DNA of 64,000 bases from Dama dama (GCF_033118175.1 NC_083697.1:21860001-21924000), one strand, 5' to 3'. Shown: positions 11,722 to 25,100, counted from the first letter of the stretch. Numbers and translations are program-made. Notes: generated by a model from the sequence alone, not told the origin.

Positions 11722-12728
11722 TGGGTGTCTTTTATTTCCTTTCCTTTCCTAATTTCCTTTGCAAGAGTTCCACTGCAGTGTTAAGTAAAGTTGCAAGCAG
11801 GCATGTCCTTGTCTTGTCACTGAACTTAAGGGCAAAGCATTTCAGTCTTTTCAGCTGTATGTGTGATGTTAGCTGCTGGTATTTCATAGATGCTGTTTTT
11901 CAGGTTGAAGGAGTTCCCTTCTATTCCTAGCTTGTTGAATGTCTTATCATGAAAGGGTACTGGATTTTTTCAAATGTTTCTTCTGCACCATGGGAATGAT
12001 CATGTGGTTTTTGTCCTTATTGCATCAATATAGTACATCACATTGATTGATTTTCATGTGTCAAAACAATCTTACATTCTTGGATAAATTCCACTTGGCA
12101 CTTGGTCATGGTCTTTAATCATTTTTCTTTGTTGCTAGATTTGGTTTGTTAGTATTTTGTTGAGAGCCTTTGTGCATATATTAAAAAAGGATGTTGATCT
12201 GTAGTTTGGGGGATTTTTCTCTTGTGATGTCTTTGCCTGGTTTTGGTATCATTGTGTTAATGACCTCATAGAATTGAGAAGTGTTCCCTCCTTGTCTATT
12301 TTTTGCAAATTTGTGAAGGATTGGTGCTAATTTTTCCTTAAATATTTGGTAAGATTCATGAAGGAAACCATCTGGTCCTGGGCTTTTCTTTGTGGCAAGT
12401 TTTTGTTTTTAATTACTAAATCAATCTCTGTTGTTACAGGTCTATTTAAATTGTCTGTTTCTCCTTGAGTCAGTTTGATAGTTTGTGTTTTTCTAGGAAT
12501 TTGTTCATTTAATCTGTTATCTGATTTGTTGGTGTATGGCTATGCATAGAGTTCTCTTTAATCCTTATCTCTGTAAATTTGATAGTGATGCCTCCTCTTT
12601 CCTTCCTTATTTCAGTAATTTAAGTCTTCTCACTTTTTTCTTGATCATACTAGCTAATGGTTTGTCAGTTTTGTTGTTCTTTTCAAATAACTGATTTTTG
12701 GTTTTATTGTTTTCCTCCTGAAATTCAG

Positions 12729-12870
12729 GCAAATAGAACAGCCCCTCTCTGGAACATTGCTGGATCTAGTGGCACAAGGAAAACGGAGAATGTGGCAAAC
12801 CATTGCTGACTCTGGACATTTCTGCCTGAGATTGACACACAACAGTCTCGCCAATATTTCACCAGCCGAA
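12729..12870 (+). other. Unrecognised open segment with splice-like borders
   Basis: Just past the antisense L1, a pyrimidine-rich tract ends in attcag, followed by 142 nt and then GTAAGT. One frame (after one base) is open for 47 codons: QIEQPLSGTLLDLVAQGKRR, then MWQTIADSGHFCLRLTHNSL and ANISPAE. Base composition is richer in G+C than the flanks. I recognise neither a protein family nor a repeat. The minus strand is also open here (ORF 12654-12854), so openness alone is weak evidence. It could be an orphan exon, a retrocopy piece or an old transposon. Confidence 0.3.
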
Positions 12871-13089
12871 GTAAGTCACATGCCTGTGCTGAGCTATCTC
12901 ACAGTGGGGTGAGATGGTGGAATCCTCTTTAGGGATGGACAGTGACTGCTACTGAGCAATAGCACAGTTTGACACATTGCCTTTCCTTCGTGCCTTCAGT
13001 TGCTTAGGTTGTTATTCCTGAACCCAACTTTATTTTATTCGCCAAACTGGTGTCTTAAGTGAAGACTAGGAGATATCACAATAGCAACA

Positions 13090-13545
13090 ATAATAGCATC
13101 TAATGTTAATTGAGTGATTATCATTTTCCATACAATGCCTCCCTTACCTGTGTTTTTGCATTTAATCCTCACAACAACCCAGTGATGTGGTGATTATTTT
13201 TGTCCTCACTTTATATATGAGGAAACTCCCTATTGTTATAGGGAGATTAAAGGCAAGTAGTTGAAACTCAAATTAAGGTGACTAACTTTAAAACACTCGT
13301 TTCTACTTTAATATGTGGTTAAGTACATAGATTCTGGTGATAAACTAAGTTCAAGTCCTGGCTCATGCCATACACTAACTTTTTGGCCTTGGGCAAGTTG
13401 TGTGACTTCTCTGTTTCTCCATCTGTAAAATGAGGATATTAACAGTACCTATCTCATGGGTTTTTCTAAAGTTCAAATATAGAGATTGATGTATGTGGAG
13501 TGCTTGTGTTTAGAATAGGGCTTGGTATTAGAAAGGAATTTGTTA
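13090..13545. mobile_element. Two MIR SINE copies in opposite orientation
   Basis: 13095-13265 reads as inverted MIR (catttaatcctcacaacaac, then a degenerate gaggaaact block). 13313-13545 reads as plus MIR (cttgggcaagttgtgtgact, tctgtaaaatgaggatatta). Both are old and diverged. Confidence 0.8.
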
Positions 13546-14909
13546 TTATTGTTACTGTCACTATTAGTATTATTTAGCAGTTTTGGAAGTTTCATTGGTT
13601 ATTCTACTCTTCTTCTGTTCCCTGCTTATTCTCCCTTTGAGAATTACCATTCTAGATTTCTCTTCCCACCTTATATTTATCTATTTTTGGAATAACACTT
13701 TATCTATGTGGAGGGTAAACTGTAGGAGTACCATTGCCTTCAACCTACCAGTATATCTCTGCTCCCCAGAACTTCCCTGCCTGTCACTTATATGTTCATA
13801 GTTTAGTTTATAAGCTCCTAGTTTATACTTGTGTGGGTGCATAGCAGTGATCTGCAATATAGGAATAAACTGCCTAGAAGGAGGCAATAATTATTACTGG
13901 CCCTGCTTCTTGCTGCATGACTTTGCTGATCATTTCTTCCTGTTAATTCTTTAAAGTTGATGGTTTATTGTGGTTTAATTTTGGATACAACATACTAAAA
14001 TTTTTCCCTGTAAAAATCATGACACAACCAAAAAAGCACAGTAGCAAACTCTTCTTGGCATAGATCTATCTATTGGTCATCAGCCTTTAAAAACCAGATA
14101 CTGTTTGTGAAGGGCCTGATTGGCTAGTGGAGTTATAAACACAGTGTGCAGTTCTTTTACAATATGGGGTAAAGAGAACTAAGCAATTCATTCTCAAGTT
14201 TAGTGTTTATAGGCAAGTTGGGAATCTGTTTCATGTACCATCTCCTTCAAATTTTTTTCTTTTAAGAATTTATTGCATAAAGCAGAAGGATAAAACATCC
14301 CACTTCCTTATTTATCCAGTTGAAATAATACATAGACTTTAAGTGCTGGTTTTGATTATGGTCAATATGAAGTTAGGGTGTTAATCCCCATGAGGATAGT
14401 GGGATTTTTTTTTTTTTTTTCTGAAGAATTATGATGTTAATGTTTTTTTCTTCTGAAGTAATTTAAAACAATATTTTAAAAGTTTTAGTCTGAAAATATC
14501 TTCTTTTTTTGTCTCCTTCCTCCTCCCCCCAGTCCACATTTGACTTTGACAGTTTAGCTATGTGGATTGAGAAGTAAAAATTAAGATGCAGCAATAGGAA
14601 AGTTTACAAAGTTTGAGAGTCCTTGATTAGGGAACATTTTTTATGTAAAGTAAAAGGTAGGGTTTTGATTGTTTCCATGTGTTTCAATTATCATCAAACC
14701 AATCTTAAATTATACTTCTGAAGGTTCCAAATAAATTTAGATTTTCTAGATACAGCAGATTGGAACATACTAATTTACTATCTTTTCTGCCTACTGGACT
14801 TGTGTTGTAGATCTACTAGGCATCAAGTGCCATATTAAACATGTTCTTGCCACCAGCTCCTACAAAATTGATCTTAGTCAAATCACGAATATTAATTTGA
14901 TTAGTGCTA
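13546..14909. other. Intergenic unique sequence
   Basis: No gene or clear repeat. Homopolymer T run at about 14404-14420. Contains two of the AATAAA motifs (minus strand) that could end longer ENPEP transcripts. Confidence 0.5.
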
Positions 14910-14921
14910 TTCTGTATGAAT

Positions 14922-15009
14922 TGGTGATGAACAAGAAGGCCTGGCATGCTCCTGTCCATGGGGTCACAAAGAGTCGGACACGACTGAGCGACTGAAGTGA
15001 ATGGAACTG
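14922..15009 (+). mobile_element. Very short BovB 3' end (about 88 bp)
   Basis: Only the last BovB bases are present (ggtgatgaacaagaaggcc to cgactgagcgactgaag). The flanks ttctgtatgaatt and ttctgtatggatt (14909-14921 and 15010-15021, one mismatch) form a target-site duplication, so this is a separate, extremely 5'-truncated insertion. Confidence 0.85.
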
Positions 15010-15439
15010 ATTCTGTATGGATTAGGACATAAAGGTTTTCACATTAAAGTTATATCTAAGAAGATATATCCTCATATATGCAGAGTCATGTTGGGAACAT
15101 CCATGGGTTTCCTTATTTTCACACTTAAAGATTGCTAGGTTAGATCAAAGCTAAATTCTAATTCCATTTAGTTTTATGGAATGATCACCCTTCTCTCTTG
15201 CCTAATAAGTTTCCAATTATTTAGCCCTTTGCCTCTAAAATCCATGTAGGATTTAAGCACTATCTTCCCCTTAATTTCATAGCTTATTTGAAGGAACTTT
15301 GGAGGGAATGGAGCAAGATGACAGAAAACTAAGCATGAGAAAGACTGGGTTCTTGAATCTTATTGCCTACTGCTAAAGTATTTGGGGAATACTACAGTCA
15401 TTATTATTCCAGAGTAAAGGAACACTGGAAAACAATGTA

Positions 15440-16037
15440 TTTTTTCAAGGTAACCATTCAGATTTATTTTAAAAAGGAGAGGAGAATTCTTTTGTTGATT
15501 TTATAAGAACAAAGGTAAGAGTCAGGTATTTCTTTGGCTAATTCATGCAATCCTTGAGTAAAATTTAAACCCAGGTTATTTTGATAGTATTTAAAAGAGT
15601 AAAACATACTGTGAATACAATGATGCTGGATCTGTGTAATTCTGAATAATAAAATAAAGAGAGAAGATTAAGTGGTATTTCTTTGGTACTAAAAATGTAA
15701 AGCTAAGACCAAATTGTTCTATTTTCACAGATTTAAGATACAAAGAATGATATTTAAAGACCTTAAAATGGCTATTAAATTATCTTCAGTTTGTAAAGAA
15801 TCTCCTACGAAGTATGCTTAGAAGAAATCCCTGAGTACATTAACTACTCTATTAGTATCTTCCTTCATAAACAAAAAGGAACAATTTAAAAGCTTTTGCA
15901 AGACATATAAACACAGTACTTAGTGAAAGTAGTATCTATATATAAAACTCCTTCCATAGTGCTTGTAAATTAGGCCACCAAATATTTAACAGGAGAAACA
16001 ATAGAGTCACAAAATTAAAATATGATATTTGGACACA
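15440..16037 (-). other. ENPEP: Probable ENPEP 3' UTR
   Basis: Sequence following the stop codon on the minus strand. It is AT-rich and free of recognisable repeats. The first canonical AATAAA on this strand is at 15463-15468, followed within about 30 nt by U- and GU-rich sequence, so a 3' end near 15440 is plausible (UTR about 600 nt). Further AATAAA motifs at 14269-14274 and 13964-13969 would allow longer forms. Length is an inference. Confidence 0.4.
15463..15468 (-). terminator. ENPEP: Candidate ENPEP polyadenylation signal AATAAA
   Basis: Canonical hexamer on the minus strand about 570 nt after the stop codon, with GU/U-rich sequence downstream (about 15420-15445). It is the first such hexamer after the stop. 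Only 3'-end reads can confirm its use. Confidence 0.4.
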
Positions 16038-16184
16038 TTAACCATTCAAATCAAGAAACCAATTTCTTATGGTATCCCTGTTTTGTTTTAGCCACTCGAT
16101 ATTGTTTTCCACTGTTTCCAGTACTTGCTCCCTAGGTTTTTGTCCCGCTCCAGCTTCAGGATATCTTTCGAAAAAGCTCTTGAT
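16038..16184 (-). CDS. ENPEP: ENPEP last coding exon: 48 residues and stop
   Basis: 147 nt from the acceptor (cttttatag) to TAA at 16038-16040. It encodes IKSFFERYPEAGAGQKPREQ, then VLETVENNIEWLKQNRDTIR and NWFLDLNG. The E-x-V-x-x-N-I-x-W-L motif is the usual end of M1 enzymes. From my recollection of the human sequence, the C-terminus here is about two residues shorter and ends DLNG rather than in an ESG-type tail. The 3' UTR continues to lower coordinates. Confidence 0.95.
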   Translation of the reverse strand: MKSFFERYPEAGAGQKPREQVLETVENNIEWLKQNRDTIRNWFLDLNG

Positions 16185-19100
16185 CTATAAAAGAGAAGGC
16201 AATAATTAAGAAAGTAATTTTAAGTCCAATTATTCTTCAGGGATTTTATTTACATTCTGGATTTGTTTCCTTCTTCCCTGTAAATTCAGTATCACTGAAC
16301 AACATTAAGGTACATCTTCTGATGCATCATTCAGATTGAGCCCATCTCTCAGATTAGTAGTCATGACCCCTGGCTTTGGACGCCTGGCAGCATGTCCCGC
16401 AAAAGAGACAAAAGAGGCCCTGATGTGTTGGGGAAGGAGAGCGGCACAGTGTTGGCTGGCATGCTCTCTTTGCTTCTGTAGGTTTCTCAGTTTTCTGCAC
16501 GTTCCCCCAAGGTGTTTCCTGGAAAATCTGTACTGTGGAATGATGGCTTTGCTTAGCTTTTTGTTGCAAGAGTCTAGACCGTTTTATATACTTTCAGTTC
16601 ACTCATTGAGGGCTCATCAAAAAATCTCTGTTAAATTTGGTTTGTTTTCCCTCTTCCCTCCAAAACCCTCTCCCAAACTTAACCATAGTAGTATCTGCTA
16701 TTTACAAAAATAAGAATTATTTTGTTTCACAGAAGGATGTAACATTCCAATATCTTAAACAGATACTGAAAATTCATACAGTCTCTGTCTAACGTTAATG
16801 AACACCCCCTCACCCCTCCACCCCAGAGGAACCGAGGTATCCAAAATCTGAAAGACTTGGGCTTAGTTTTGAAATTCCAAAACTCTGAATTCTGAAAGGA
16901 ATCAAATCTTGACCAGCTTATCCCAGGATTACACTTATCTGGAAAGGGGAGATGAACTGCTCATGGCTTACTAAACTGTATGGTCTCATGGACCACGAGC
17001 TGAAGCCTCCCCAGGCCTCACCTTTCTCAACTTTTAAACTTTATTTCTTGGTTATTTGAAATTTTTTTAGTTTAGAAAAAAAATAGGTGTACATTTAATT
17101 ATATATAAGAATTATTACTTTTTCCTTGTCTTCTAGGATCTGAATAGAGAAAATATCATTTCTACTTGAAAAAAAAATTAATTCTGTTCCTTCCTTGACA
17201 AGTATAGGGGAATTTATCTCCCTACCTGCCACAGTTGCAGTTCGGTGTTGAATGGCTCTGCTATGGTGACAATCCGGCCAAGGTTTCTGTTATTGAGTGT
17301 ATACCTGAAGAGAAATTTAGGGGTGGAAAAGGCTACATTAGTGCTCAGAACTTTAAATCTTTCCTCTAGATGCAGACATGTCCTTTTTATTTTGAGAGCT
17401 TGTTAAAAGTAATTTTCAAAGTACAGTAAGTATAAAACAGCAAGTAAACATATTTAATTTAAAATAATTCTATTCAGGAGAAATTCGCAGCAACTTCTGC
17501 ACTTTTTTTTTTTTAATAGACAGATCCACACCACTTTCCCAGAAATGGTAGACTGGTTGTTATATTCCCCAAATTCTCTTTTTTCCTGCACACATAAGAA
17601 CCATAGTCAGATTACATGTCTCAGCCTTCCTATTAGCTAGGTGCAAACAGGTGATCCAGTTCTCATCAATGGAACATAAACAGAAGTGGTAGGCTCAACT
17701 TCCACCTTCTTGTTAGGGAAGTAAAGGGAAATTGCTTGCCTTTGATCTTTTCTTCCTTCCCCTTCTTCCAGATTTCAACTACACAGAATAAGGCCCTGGG
17801 CCTCATGGAGCACAACCACCCTGACAACTTGGAATGCTCACTTCAGGAGACCAATCTGAATGAGAAATCATTACATATGCCCTTTAAGCTGCTGTATTTC
17901 TGTGTTTCTGTTACAGCAGAATAGCTCTGTCACCTTTATCTTAACTAATAATCTATGTGTCTTCCTGCAGATACAGAAATTTGAATATAGGTTATTTATT
18001 CTGCTTCCATAAAGCTTTATTGGCTACTTGCATATTTGGCATTATGATCTATATCAGCCTGCTAAGCAAAGACATTTGAAGCTAAGTGAAAAGATAGCAC
18101 TTTAGCGATTATATTCTATTCCTATACCTTTTGCATTTCTCTCTTAAAAAGAATCACAAATTTCCTTAAAAACCAAATGCAAATGACAGTGATGCAGGTA
18201 AAACTTCATCCCAATTAATCACAGTGTAAAGAAAACAATCACAAGAATTATCTATAAACCTTGAATTTTTGGAATGTTGGGAAAGGATAAAGGAAATATA
18301 TCAACATATAAAGTAAGCATATAAGTAAACAGGAGGAGAAATTTTACATTTTACATTTAAAAAGTATCACATGAAAAGCAGAAATCATGAAGATAAAAAC
18401 TAATAGTTTGTCACATACACATTAAAAAATTTATGCGAAAGGAAGTCTGCCATAAAATTAAAAGTAAAAATTTATTATTTTGTTGTAAATAGAGCAAATA
18501 TTTTGACTATATAAAGAACCCTTTCAGATTGGTGAAAGTCGCTCAGTCGTGTCTGACTCTTTGCGACCCCATGGACTATACAGTCCATGGAATTCTCCAG
18601 GCCAGAATACTGGAGTGGGTAGCCCTTCCCTTCTCCAGGGATCTTCCCAACCCAGGGATCGAACCCAGGTCTCCCTCATTGCAGGTGGATTCTTTACCAG
18701 TTGAGCTGCCAGGGACACACTTTCAGATTGGTAATAGGGAGAAATATGCCAACATGAAATTAGCAAAAGAATGAATCATCAGTTTGCAAAAGAAATGTAA
18801 AGAGAAAATGTACCCAATGGAAACAGATGAAATGTTCTAATGATTACCCACAATTTCGGTATACTAGGTCCAGTGATCACTCTTATCACAGACACCACTG
18901 AATTTAAATCCATTATGTCTTTTGTCTTTATTCTCTTAGAAGTCTAAGGCAAACAATTTCCCTTTACGTAATATCACCAGTCAGTATCCAAAATGTAAGA
19001 CTCAGGCATGACCCTGCACCTGTCGTGTGTGTACCTCCTTGCCTCTGACTTAGCCGTCTAAGTTACCCAGCCTCTCAAGCCCTTCACCTAACCCTTTCTA

Positions 19101-22100
19101 CCCCTTTACAGGAATACTACTACTCATTTGGAGAATGTTTCTTTTCCTGTATCCTCTGTAGCACCAGGTCAGAAAAGGAATTGGTGTGATCATGCTCCCC
19201 GTTATGGATTACAAACCATTATTCCTTCACTCTTTAAGACCCTCCGCTTCTTCAGGCTAATCCCCTCCATCTCATTTATGATACACTTTGGCATCTGACT
19301 CCTAGTTGTCTTTTCTACCCCAGGCCATGACTTCAAGGTTCACTTAGATGAAGATACAACAGCTTAACTCCTTAGTTTCTTGACCTCCTCATTTCCAATG
19401 ATATTTTCTCCACTCTACTCCAGCCACCAATTTCCATCATCATACTTTGTGATCATCCATAAGTACTCTACCTCTAAAATCATTAATTTATGTATGCTCC
19501 ATGACATAATTTACCCTCATTCTTTAACTTTATCTGGATTTCTGGTCCACTGAGCATCTCTATCCCTACTTTCTTCAAGATCATCAGCTTTTCCTTTGCT
19601 TTCGCTTTTTTCCTAAAATAGTTTAAATTCCATGATATACCATTTTTCAATAACATTTTTGCTTAAGCCCTAAACTTTCTTATAGTTCAATACACACACA
19701 CACACACACACACACACACCTGAACTCACTGTTCTTCTGAAAACTTTATCTTTTCTAGAAATCTAGACATTTTATTTTCGTCACCTCACTTGCCTTCCAT
19801 TATTATCTCAGTCAGTTCAGTGGATCAGTTGTGTCCAACTCTTTGCAACCCCATGGATTGCAGCACGCCAGGCTTCCCTGTCCATCACCAACTCCTGGAG
19901 CATGCTCAAACTCATGTCCATTGAGTTGGTGATGCCATCCAACCATCTCATCCTCGGTCATCCCCTTTTCCTCGTGCCTTCAATCTTTCCCAGCATCAAG
20001 GTCTTTTCCAATGAGTCAGTTCTTCACATCAGGAGGCCAAAGTATTTGAATTTCAGCTTCAGCATCAGTTTTTCCAATAAATATTCAGGACTGATTTCCA
20101 TTAGGATTGACTGTTTGGGTCTCCTTGTAATCCAAGGGACTCTCAAGAGTCTTCACCAATACCACAGTTCAAAAGCATCAATTCTTCGGCACTAAGATTT
20201 CTTTATAGTCCAACTCTCACATCCATACATGACTACTGGAAAAACCATAGCTTTGACTAGACAGACCTTTGTCGGCAAAATAATGTCTCTACTTTTTAAT
20301 ATGCTGTCTAGGTTGGTCATAGCTTTTCTTCCAAGGAGCGAGTGTCTTTTAATTTCATGGCTGCAGTCACCATCTGCAGTAATTTTGGAACCCAAGAAAA
20401 TAAGGTCTCTTACTGTTTCCATTGTTTCCCCATCTATTTGCCATGAAGTGATGGGACCAGATGCCATGATCTTAGTTTTTTGAATGTTGAGTTTTAAGCC
20501 AGGATTTTCACTCTCCTCTTTCACTTTCATCAAGAGGCTCTTTAGTTCCTCTTCGTTTTCTGCCAGAAATGTGGTGTCATCTGCATATCTGAGGTTATTG
20601 ATATTTCTCCCGGCAATCTTGATTCCAGCCTGTGCTTCATCCAGCCCAGCATTTCGCATGATGTATTCTGCATATAAGCTGAATAAGCTTTCTAACTTCT
20701 AATCTACCAAATTCTAAAGGTTGTTCTTATGTTTTCATCTTTATCATTACATCCACAGTATAATCTACCACCATCTTTTATTAGGATTACTCTAGTAGCT
20801 CTATAATTGCTTTCCCAATGTTCCCCATTTAGGCTTTACCACTAGAGCTTTCTTTTGAAAACAAAATTGATCATTTTACTTTCTTACTTAAAACCCATTA
20901 CTGACTTATCATTGCTTTTAGAAAAGCCCAAATCTTAATGTGATCCCCAAAAGCTTAGCCCTGAGCTTTCCTCTTTTCAGCCAGGAACACTCACCTCCTG
21001 TTCATCTAATTTACTCCTGCCCTTCTTTCAGAATTCAGCTCAGTCATCACTCCCTTAGGGAAGCCCTTAACTTCCAACTTCTCTTGACTTGGTCAGTTTC
21101 CCCATTACACTCTTTCGGTGTACCCAGAATCTTTTCTATCTGTAGTTATTACAGTTTTAATTATACATGTATTTATGTGATTCTTTGCTTACTATCACAG
21201 GCTTCCCTGGTGGCTCAGATGTCAAAGGATCTGCCTGCAGTGCAGGAGACCTGGGTTTGATCCCTGGGTTGGGAAAATCCTTTGCAGAAGGGAATGGCTA
21301 CTTGCTCCAGTATTCTTGCCTGGAGAATTCCATGGACAGAGGAACCTGGTGGGCTACAGTCCATAGGGTCACAAAGAGTCGAACATGACTGAATGACTAA
21401 CACTTTCACTTTACTTAATATTGCTCTTCATCATTAGACTCTAAACTCCATGAAAACAGAGAACCAGATCTTTTTCTCCTTGTACACTATTGTACCTTTA
21501 GTGCCAAGCACAGAGCCTAGCACATAGTATGTGCTCCATCATGTTTATTGAATGAAAGAATTATTATTTAAAATGAGATACCAGTTTTCATGTACTCAGT
21601 TAATAAGAATATTTTTAAATGATAGCACTGAATATTGGCAAGGGTTGGAAAGCAGGCAAAGTTAATAGTAAAGTTTGTTCTGGGAGACAGTTTTGCAATA
21701 TTCATCAGAAGCTCTAAAAATGAACACATCTTTTAACTCAGCAGTATTGCTTCTAGTATTATTTGTATCCTAAGGAAATTGTCAAGGACATTCAAAGAGA
21801 ACGAAGAAGTTCAGTTTCAAAGATGTTCATTAGTGCATTATTTATACAGTGGAAAATTTTGAACAATTTTATTATCCAATAGATGGAGATTAGCTAAATA
21901 AACTAAGATGTTTATTTACATGTTAAATTTACATGTTGAAATATGACTGAGAATTTGCATAGGTAGTTGCAGTTTTTATTCAATCTATTCATTGCTAGTT
22001 TCTAAATATATTCTTTAAGTTTTAGTCACAAAGAATAAAACAGAAGAGAAATGTTATAGAAATTATAGAAAATCACTGGAAAAACTGTTAGCTGTAATAA

Positions 22101-25100
22101 CAGACTTTCTTCGAATCTGTAAAATATCATTACAGGAACTTAGTATGATTTTCTTTTTTAAAATTTCAATTTTCTTATCATAAAATGGGTATATATTATT
22201 TTGCACAAAATATAGAGAAGCAAAAATAAGGATACAGACATTGCCCATAATCACACCACCTAAAAATAATCCCTATTGTCACATAGCTATTTTCCCTTGA
22301 GTCATTTTTCCATGGCTGTTTGTTTATTTACAGAAATGGAAAGATATTAGACATATGTTTTTATAATCTGCTGTTTTTTACATTATCCTATATTGTTGCT
22401 ATCTTTTTATGTCTTTAAATAGGCTTCTTTGATGTTATTTTTAATTCTCAGTCATATTTCAACATTTAATATAAATATGCTTATTCCAAGAAACTAATAC
22501 CATTTAAGGGGAAATATGTAACATTCAGAAAACTAAGATCATGGCATCTCGTCCCATCACTTCATGGGAAATAGATGGGGAAACAGTGGAAACAGTGTCA
22601 GACTTTATTTTTTGGGCTCCAAAATCACTGCAGATGGTGACTGCAGCCATGAAATTAAAAGACGCTTACTCCTTGGAAGGACAGTTATGGCCAACCTAGA
22701 TAGCATGTTAAAAAGTAGAGACATTACTTTGCCAACAAAGGTCTGTCTGGTCAAGGCTATGGTTTCTCCAGTGGTCATGTATGGATGTGAGAGTTGGACT
22801 GTGAAGAAAGCTGAGTGCTGAAAAATTGATGCTTTTGAACTGTGGTGTTGGAGAAGACTCTTGACAGTCCCTTGAACTGCAAGGAGATCCAACCAGTCCA
22901 TCCTAAAGGAGATCAGTCCTGGGTGTTCATTGGAAGGACTGATGCTGAAGCTGAAACTCCAATACTTTGGCCACTTCATGCGAAGAGTTGACTCATTGGA
23001 AAAGACCCTGATGCAGGGAGGGGTTGGGGGCAGGAGGAGAAGGGGATGACAGAGGATGAGATGGCTGGATGGCATCACCGACTCGATGGGCATGGGTTTG
23101 GGTAGACTCCTGGAGATGGTGATGGACAGGAAGGCCTGGCATGCTGCAATTCATGGGGTCGCAAAGAGTCGGACACGACTGAGCAACTGAACTGAACTGA
23201 ACTGATGCTGTATATTTATAATATTGATTATTTTTAAAACTAAAATAAGGATTTAATTATATCTTAAATATTTTGAAAAATCATTATGTAAAAATAATCT
23301 CTGATTTAATATTATATGGTATGAAGTAGTTATGATTTCAGTCATGTCCCATTGACTTAATTTTTCATTCATAATCATAAATTAAAGTCAAACTTTATCA
23401 CCACACAGTATTGAATTATTGAGTTCATTCAGCTTCACAGTTTCATGTAAGTGTTTAGTGGAATAAATAAAAGCAAATAATAATTTCTGAAGTGTTTTTG
23501 GAACTTTGTGGTTAAGTCTCAAACTGGAAAGGACATTAGTGGTTGGTCATCAGCTATCATAAAAATCATAAAGCAAAAGCTTTGTAACAAAGCAGATTAT
23601 TTATTTTAAGATGACTATAAATTATTTAGAAACAGAGGCAGTAAAACCACTCATTCTGAAGTCTGGAAAATGTTTAAAAGTTTGAAAATATTTGACTGAA
23701 GCTTGGCTCATTTCTGTTTTATTTGTCTTATCCTATTTTAATGGGGAAACTATACTTTTTCAAATTAACCATAATTAATATTGGGCTTTTTTGTTTGTTT
23801 CTCACATATGGTTATTATATGATTTAGGCTACTTGAAATAATATGAGAATTAGATTATCATATGATGAAGAAATATTAAAAGCCTTGGGAGAGGGGTTTA
23901 ACTAGCACTGGAAATAGTTCATTAATTTATTTGTCCTGAAAAAATTAAACTTTAGGTCTAATAAATTTAAGGTCAACTGTTTTTGACTTTTATGATCATA
24001 CAAACCTGTTTTTTCCTACTTCTTAATTTTTTAAGAGGCAAACAATGAACTAACTTTTTAAATGAAATATGCATTATTTGAAATAAATCACAAGTGTATG
24101 CTTAGTTGCTCGGTCGTGTCTGACTCTGCGAGCCCATGGACTATAGCCCACCAGGCTCCTCTGTCCATGGGATTCTCCAGCAAGAACACTGGACTGAGTT
24201 GCCATTCCCTTCTCCAGAGGACCTTCCCTACCCAGGGATCAAACCTGGATCTTCCACATTTCAGGCAGATTCTTTACTGTATGAGCTACAGGGAAACTCC
24301 TTTAGGGTCTTCTCTGATGACTCAGATGCAATTTAGGCATGTTTGAAGATTTCAGAAATCTATTGATGAGTTGGAAACACTACTTTCCAAGAAAGGAATT
24401 ATGCTTAAACTAGTATATTGCTTCCCTGGAGGGAAAATACCATGATGCTTTACTTCTGACAATATACCATTTCAGATATTGTATAGATGTCAGAGAAAGC
24501 ACAAAAAAGAGAAAAAAGAACTTGTAGATGGTATCAGACAAAGAGAACAACAAATCATTATCTGATCACCTCACCTGTTGACTAGATATTCCCAGTTGAG
24601 TTGTATCCAATTCCAGGCCATAGTCTTCCCATAGCTGTTATATGAGATGTATTGAATGACTGTAAACACGTCCTGCGTTTTAATAAGGTTTGGGTCCTTG
24701 AGTAAATCCAAATACCTAAAAGAAGTCAAATGGAAAAGCAATTCAAAATGAACTTTCAGTGTTCACCCTTAGCTATATTCCAATAGAACATAGCTTTCAT
24801 TCCAGTAATTTAATTCTTGAGTCATCAACTGAAACAAATAAGAAAAATAATAAAACATAATTTAATATTTTCTAAAATACTTAACTGTTTTAAATTTTGA
24901 GGACTACTGAATTGTAAACTGTATGAAAATTTCAGTTATTTTGGAAGTACTATAACAGCTAAAACCCACAATTTTAACTATTAATTTAAAAAATTAATTG
25001 TATTTATTTAATAGAAGCACTTCCTCCATTTGCCTATTATTCCATTAAACTAAAAAAGGAACTAATAAAGTACTGATACTCTTTATTTTTCATAATTTTA

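Larger units (their letters stand above)
4430..12720 (-). mobile_element. Old L1 LINE (antisense), split by later insertions
   Basis: Pieces at 4430-4908, 5220-5357, 10355-11394 and 11722-12720 are collinear and read as inverted mammalian L1: attgctgggtttatagtaac, gccatcctagtgggtgtgaa, later catttattgaaaagattttt and attgattgattttcatgtg. Together they form one element interrupted by a Bov-A2 SINE, a nested BovB pair and a CHR-type SINE. The reading frame is destroyed. Boundaries are approximate. Confidence 0.85.

Noticed and set aside
16336..16713. 125-codon plus-strand ORF in the last ENPEP intron
   Set aside because: No recognised family and no splice or promoter support; Cys/Phe/Leu-rich composition; antisense to a transcribed gene. 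Most likely chance.
22605..23093. 162-codon minus-strand ORF
   Set aside because: It is the antisense shadow of a plus-strand BovB copy; the same shadow appears at 30274-30843, 25433-25711 and 26765-27094.
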